A DNA stretch of 64,000 nucleotides. Source: Streptomyces sp. MRC013. GTDB taxonomy: Bacteria; Actinomycetota; Actinomycetes; Streptomycetales; Streptomycetaceae. This document shows positions 60,462-64,000 of this stretch, in pieces. The stretch is from NCBI RefSeq assembly GCF_023614235.1, contig NZ_CP094264.1, positions 1,736,001 through 1,800,000 on the forward strand. Direction: 5' to 3'. Under the pieces are notes generated by a model. The model had not been told where the DNA came from and ran no database searches. It saw only the letters and a program-made list of their open reading frames with translations. Made by a program: the position numbers and the translations under genes. Position 1 is the stretch's first letter. Each line of letters opens with the position of its first letter.

Positions 60462-60962
60462 ATGTCCGCTGACCTCTCCAAGACCCCCGCCGACCCGTCC
60501 AAGGCCCCCGTCGGCCCGTTCGGCGGCGTGAGCCTGTACGACGCCGACAACCCGGCCCCGCTGATCGAGCCGCCCCGCAAGCGGACCAAGCGGAGCCCGA
60601 AGTCGACGCGGGGCAACTTCGAGCTCGCCGCGTGGCTGTTCATGCGCCTGTCCGGCGTGGTCCTCGTCGTCCTCGTCATCGGCCACCTGCTGATCCAGCT
60701 CGTGCTGGACGGCGGCGTCTCCAAGATCGGCTTCGCCTTCGTGGCGGGCCGCTGGGCGTCCCCGTTCTGGCAGGTCTGGGACCTGCTGATGCTGTGGCTC
60801 GCGATGCTCCACGGCGCCAACGGCCTGCGTACCGTCATCAACGACTACGCCGAGCGCCCGAACACGCGCCTGTGGCTCAAGGGCCTGCTGTACACCGCGA
60901 CGGTGTTCACCATCCTCCTGGGCACGCTGGTGATCTTCACCTTCGACCCGAACATCCGCTAG
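60462..60962 (+). CDS. sdhD: Succinate dehydrogenase membrane anchor subunit
   Basis: A 166-residue second anchor. The first 60 residues are hydrophilic and Pro/Lys-rich. Three helices follow (MRLSGVVLVVLVIGHLLIQL, FWQVWDLLMLWLAMLHGANG, LLYTATVFTILLGTLVIFTF) with conserved His in IGHLLIQLV and MLHGANGLRTVI. It lies between sdhC and sdhA, spaced by 8 and 24 bases. Confidence 0.94.
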   Translation: MSADLSKTPADPSKAPVGPFGGVSLYDADNPAPLIEPPRKRTKRSPKSTRGNFELAAWLFMRLSGVVLVVLVIGHLLIQLVLDGGVSKIGFAFVAGRWASPFWQVWDLLMLWLAMLHGANGLRTVINDYAERPNTRLWLKGLLYTATVFTILLGTLVIFTFDPNIR

Positions 60963-60986
60963 GCACGGGCTGGGGCAATCCACACC

Positions 60987-62741
60987 ATGAAGATCCACAA
61001 GTACGACACCGTCATCGTCGGCGCCGGCGGCGCGGGCATGCGCGCCGCCATCGAGGCGACGAAGCGCAGCCGCACCGCCGTGCTGACGAAGCTCTACCCC
61101 ACCCGCTCCCACACGGGCGCCGCGCAGGGCGGCATGGCCGCCGCGCTGGCCAACGTGGAGGAGGACAACTGGGAGTGGCACACCTTCGACACGGTCAAGG
61201 GCGGCGACTACCTGGTCGACCAGGACGCCGCCGAGATCCTGGCGAAGGAGGCCATCGACGCCGTCCTCGACCTGGAGAAGATGGGCCTGCCGTTCAACCG
61301 GACCCCGGACGGCACCATCGACCAGCGCCGCTTCGGCGGCCACTCCCGCAACCACGGCGAGGCCCCGGTCCGCCGGTCCTGCTACGCCGCGGACCGCACC
61401 GGCCACATGATCCTCCAGACGCTGTACCAGAACTGCGTCAAGGAGGGCGTGGAGTTCTTCAACGAGTTCTACGTCCTGGACCAACTGATCACCGAGGTCG
61501 ACGGGGTCAGGAAGTCGGCCGGCGTGGTCGCGTACGAGCTGGCCACCGGCGAGATCCACATCTTCCAGGCGAAGGCCGTCATCTACGCCTCCGGCGGCTG
61601 CGGCAAGTTCTTCAAGGTGACGTCGAACGCGCACACCCTGACCGGCGACGGCCAGGCGGCCGTGTACCGGCGCGGGCTGCCGCTGGAGGACATGGAGTTC
61701 TTCCAGTTCCACCCGACGGGCATCTGGCGCATGGGCATCCTGCTGACGGAGGGCGCCCGCGGTGAGGGCGGCATCCTCCGCAACAAGGACGGCGAGCGCT
61801 TCATGGAGAAGTACGCGCCGGTCATGAAGGACCTCGCCTCCCGCGACGTCGTCTCCCGCTCCATCTACACGGAGATCCGCGAGGGCCGCGGCTGCGGTCC
61901 CGAGGGCGACCACGTCTTCCTGGACCTGACGCACCTGCCGCCGGAGCAGCTGGACGCCAAGCTCCCGGACATCACCGAGTTCGCGCGGACGTACCTGGGC
62001 ATCGAGCCGTACACGGACCCGATCCCGATCCAGCCGACCGCGCACTACGCGATGGGCGGCATCCCGACGAACGTCCAGGGCGAGGTCCTCAGCGACAACA
62101 CCACGGTCGTCCCGGGCCTGTACGCGGCCGGCGAGGTCGCCTGCGTCTCCGTGCACGGCGCCAACCGCCTGGGCACCAACTCCCTGCTCGACATCAACGT
62201 CTTCGGGCGCCGCGCCGGCATCGCCGCCGCCGAGTACTCCGCGAAGGCCGACTACGTCGAGCTGCCGGAGAACCCGGCGTCCTTCGTGGAGGAGCAGGTC
62301 GAGCGCCTGCGCCGCTCCACGGGCACCGAGCGGGTCGCCGAGCTCCGCCGGGAGCTGCAGGAGACCATGGACGCCAACGTCATGGTGTTCCGCACCGAGC
62401 AGACGATCAAGACCGCGGTCGAGAAGATCGCCGAGCTGCGCGAGCGCTACCGGAACGTCGCCATCCAGGACAAGGGCAAGCGGTACAACACCGATCTGCT
62501 GGAGGCCATCGAGCTGGGCAACCTGCTCGACCTGGCCGAGGTCATGGCCGTCTCGGCGCTGGCCCGCAAGGAGTCCCGCGGCGGTCACTACCGCGAGGAC
62601 TACCCGAACCGCGACGACGTCAACTTCATGCGCCACACCATGGCGTACCGCGAGGTCGGCGACGACGGCACCGAGACCGTCCGCCTCGACTACAAGCCGG
62701 TCGTCCAGACCCGCTACCAGCCGATGGAGCGTAAGTACTGA
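60987..62741 (+). CDS. sdhA: Succinate dehydrogenase flavoprotein subunit
   Basis: A 584-residue subunit that oxidises succinate to fumarate. [20 protein letters not shown] binds FAD, and [20 protein letters not shown] holds the His linked to [41 protein letters not shown] and [20 protein letters not shown] are active-site and cofactor motifs. The stop overlaps the sdhB start (TGATG). Confidence 0.96.
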   Translation: MKIHKYDTVIVGAGGAGMRAAIEATKRSRTAVLTKLYPTRSHTGAAQGGMAAALANVEEDNWEWHTFDTVKGGDYLVDQDAAEILAKEAIDAVLDLEKMGLPFNRTPDGTIDQRRFGGHSRNHGEAPVRRSCYAADRTGHMILQTLYQNCVKEGVEFFNEFYVLDQLITEVDGVRKSAGVVAYELATGEIHIFQAKAVIYASGGCGKFFKVTSNAHTLTGDGQAAVYRRGLPLEDMEFFQFHPTGIWRMGILLTEGARGEGGILRNKDGERFMEKYAPVMKDLASRDVVSRSIYTEIREGRGCGPEGDHVFLDLTHLPPEQLDAKLPDITEFARTYLGIEPYTDPIPIQPTAHYAMGGIPTNVQGEVLSDNTTVVPGLYAAGEVACVSVHGANRLGTNSLLDINVFGRRAGIAAAEYSAKADYVELPENPASFVEEQVERLRRSTGTERVAELRRELQETMDANVMVFRTEQTIKTAVEKIAELRERYRNVAIQDKGKRYNTDLLEAIELGNLLDLAEVMAVSALARKESRGGHYREDYPNRDDVNFMRHTMAYREVGDDGTETVRLDYKPVVQTRYQPMERKY

Positions 62742-63499
62742 TGGCTACCCCGATCCTGGAGAAGACGGCCGCCAAGGCCGGCGCCTCCCCCTACATAACG
62801 GTCACGTTCCGGGTCCGCCGCTTCAACCCCGAGATGTCGGACGAGGCGCAGTGGCAGGACTTCCAGGTCGAGATCGACCCCAAGGAGCGGGTGCTCGACG
62901 GTCTCCACAAGATCAAGTGGGACGTGGACGGCTCGCTGACCTTCCGCCGCTCCTGCGCGCACGGCATCTGCGGCTCCGACGCCATGCGGATCAACGGCAA
63001 GAACCGGCTGGCCTGCAAGACGCTGATCAAGGACATCAACCCGGAGAAGCCGATCACGGTCGAGCCCATCAAGGGCATGACGGTCCTCAAGGACCTCGTG
63101 GTCGACATGGAGCCGTTCTTCCAGGCGTACCGGGACGTGATGCCGTTCCTGATCACGTCGGGGAACGAGCCGACGCGGGAGCGGCTGCAGTCCGCGGAGG
63201 ACCGGGAGCGCTTCGACGACACGACCAAGTGCATCCTGTGCGCCGCCTGCACCTCCTCCTGCCCGGTGTTCTGGAACGACGGCCAGTACTTCGGCCCGGC
63301 CGCGATCGTCAACGCCCACCGCTTCATCTTCGACTCGCGCGACGAGGCCGCGGAGCAGCGGCTGGAGGTCCTCAACGACAAGGACGGCGTGTGGCGCTGC
63401 CGCACCACGTTCAACTGCACGGACGCCTGCCCGCGCGGCATCGAGGTCACCAAGGCGATCGCCGAGGTCAAGCGCGCGCTGATCACGCGCCGCTACTGA
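62741..63499 (+). CDS. sdhB: Succinate dehydrogenase iron-sulfur subunit
   Basis: A 252-residue electron-transfer subunit. FRRSCAHGICGSDAMRINGK and RLACKTLI bind the 2Fe-2S cluster. CILCAACTSSCPVFW gives ligands of the 4Fe-4S cluster, and CRTTFNCTDACPRGIEVTKA those of the 3Fe-4S cluster and the last 4Fe-4S ligand. It is the last gene of the operon, before a strong terminator. Confidence 0.96.
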   Translation: MATPILEKTAAKAGASPYITVTFRVRRFNPEMSDEAQWQDFQVEIDPKERVLDGLHKIKWDVDGSLTFRRSCAHGICGSDAMRINGKNRLACKTLIKDINPEKPITVEPIKGMTVLKDLVVDMEPFFQAYRDVMPFLITSGNEPTRERLQSAEDRERFDDTTKCILCAACTSSCPVFWNDGQYFGPAAIVNAHRFIFDSRDEAAEQRLEVLNDKDGVWRCRTTFNCTDACPRGIEVTKAIAEVKRALITRRY

Positions 63500-63523
63500 C
63501 GCCCCGGCGCTCGGCGCGCCCCC

Positions 63524-63577
63524 GCGGACGGCCCGCTCCCGTACCACCGGTACGGGGCGGGCCGTCCGCCGTTTTTT
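63524..63577 (+). terminator. Rho-independent terminator of the sdh operon
   Basis: A stem of over 20 bp (GCGGACGGCCCGC… with …CGGGCCGTCCGC, one bulge) around a 3-base loop, followed by TTTTTT at 63572–63577. The T-run makes it the clearest intrinsic terminator in the window. Confidence 0.93.
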
Positions 63578-63687
63578 GGCCGGTAAGAGCCGTGGGGCGA
63601 CTGGTTGCAGTGGGCATCTACCGGGGGGCGGGGCGCTCGTTCCGTCCACCCAGTCCGCTTCGTTCCCTCTTCGTCTGCGAGGCCCCC

Positions 63688-64000
63688 ATGCCCGAAACAC
63701 CGATCGAGTCCGTGCCGGAAACCGTACCGGGAGGGCAGCGGGTCGCGTCCCCGGCCGCCGGGGAGCGGGAGCCCGTGGCGTTCCCCCAGGACCGCACCTG
63801 CCCCTACCATCCGCCGACCGCCTTCGACCCCCTCCGCGAGGAGCGCCCCCTCTCCCGGGTCCGCCTCTACGACGGCCGCCTCGTCTGGTTCGTCACCGGC
63901 CACGCCGCGGCGCGGGAGCTCCTCGCCGACCCGCGGCTGTCGACGGACTCCACCGACCCGGCGTTCCCCATCCCCACCGAGCGGGCGGCGGTGCTCCGCA
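63688..64000 (+). CDS. Cytochrome P450, N-terminal part
   Basis: The gene runs off the window. The first 104 residues match bacterial P450s of the CYP105/107 kind: VAFPQDRTCPYHPPTAFDPL is the N-terminal proline-rich region, ERPLSRVRLYDGRLVWFVTG the first beta strands, and HAAARELLADPRLSTDSTDP helix B with the preceding loop. The haem-binding Cys lies outside. ATG 63688 has GAGG ten bases upstream. It is separated from sdh by the terminator, so it has its own promoter. Confidence 0.9.
   Translation, partial: MPETPIESVPETVPGGQRVASPAAGEREPVAFPQDRTCPYHPPTAFDPLREERPLSRVRLYDGRLVWFVTGHAAARELLADPRLSTDSTDPAFPIPTERAAVLR

Noticed and set aside
1..64000. tRNA, rRNA or CRISPR features
   Set aside because: None was recognised by eye on either strand; a covariance-model search would be needed to exclude small RNAs.

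Overview
The window is very G+C-rich, with codon third positions almost all G or C. It contains an afsQ1/afsQ2/sigQ locus, a deoC–cdd–deoA nucleoside region, an actinobacterial sdhCDAB operon, many ECF sigma factors and L,D-transpeptidases. This points to the chromosome of a Streptomyces or very close relative. From memory, the gene order is broadly that of S. coelicolor between the sdh genes and deoC (about SCO4855–SCO4914); this was not checked by search.

Layout. 1–2.0 kb: an IS5-family transposase gene cut by a second, complete IS5-family element (599–1964, TCA target duplication). 2.1–5 kb: a frameshifted RsbW-like ATPase gene, then a flavin monooxygenase divergent from a TetR regulator with two perfect 15-bp operators. 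5.1–7.6 kb: a 17-bp minisatellite and a HelR/HelD-type helicase preceded by a rifamycin-associated-element-like inverted repeat. 7.9–12.1 kb: deoC, an aldehyde dehydrogenase, a truncated dehydrogenase-like protein and a uridine-kinase-like P-loop protein. 12.3–17.3 kb: sigQ divergent from afsQ1-afsQ2, a lipoprotein, VanZ and PspC proteins. 17.4–25.8 kb: mixed housekeeping and regulatory genes, including a decayed adenosine deaminase gene. 26–33 kb: deoA, cdd, and an ABC nucleoside importer with its BMP-type lipoprotein. 33.5–41.9 kb: an amidohydrolase and a nonulosonic-acid glycopolymer cluster (NeuB, CMP-synthetase/HAD fusion, glycosyltransferases). 42.6–46.5 kb: a CitMHS transporter convergent with a CitAB-like two-component system. 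46.5–59.9 kb: a transposase relic, MerR, LysE exporter, a methylmalonyl-CoA mutase large subunit, an L,D-transpeptidase, two ECF sigma genes, membrane and hypothetical proteins, a GH20 hexosaminidase and an OHCU-decarboxylase-like protein. 60–64 kb: sdhCDAB and the start of a cytochrome P450.

Genes that work together. The same palindrome, CTACGCGCGTAG or a near copy, lies before deoC, before the ABC-transporter/cdd/deoA genes and before the BMP lipoprotein. This suggests one nucleoside-salvage regulon covering uptake, deamination, phosphorolysis and aldol cleavage of deoxyribose phosphate. The adenosine deaminase gene that would complete salvage is a relic. A perfect AfsQ1 box sits between sigQ and afsQ1. 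The NeuB, CMP-synthetase and transferase genes look like a wall-polymer pathway.

Caution. At least eight conserved genes change reading frame inside runs of G or C (RsbW-like, sigQ, the afsQ lipoprotein, a sialyltransferase-like gene, the CMP-synthetase several times, CitMHS, an anti-sigma gene, an ECF gene). This pattern fits homopolymer sequencing errors better than mass gene decay, so these genes are annotated as probably functional with a broken reading frame.
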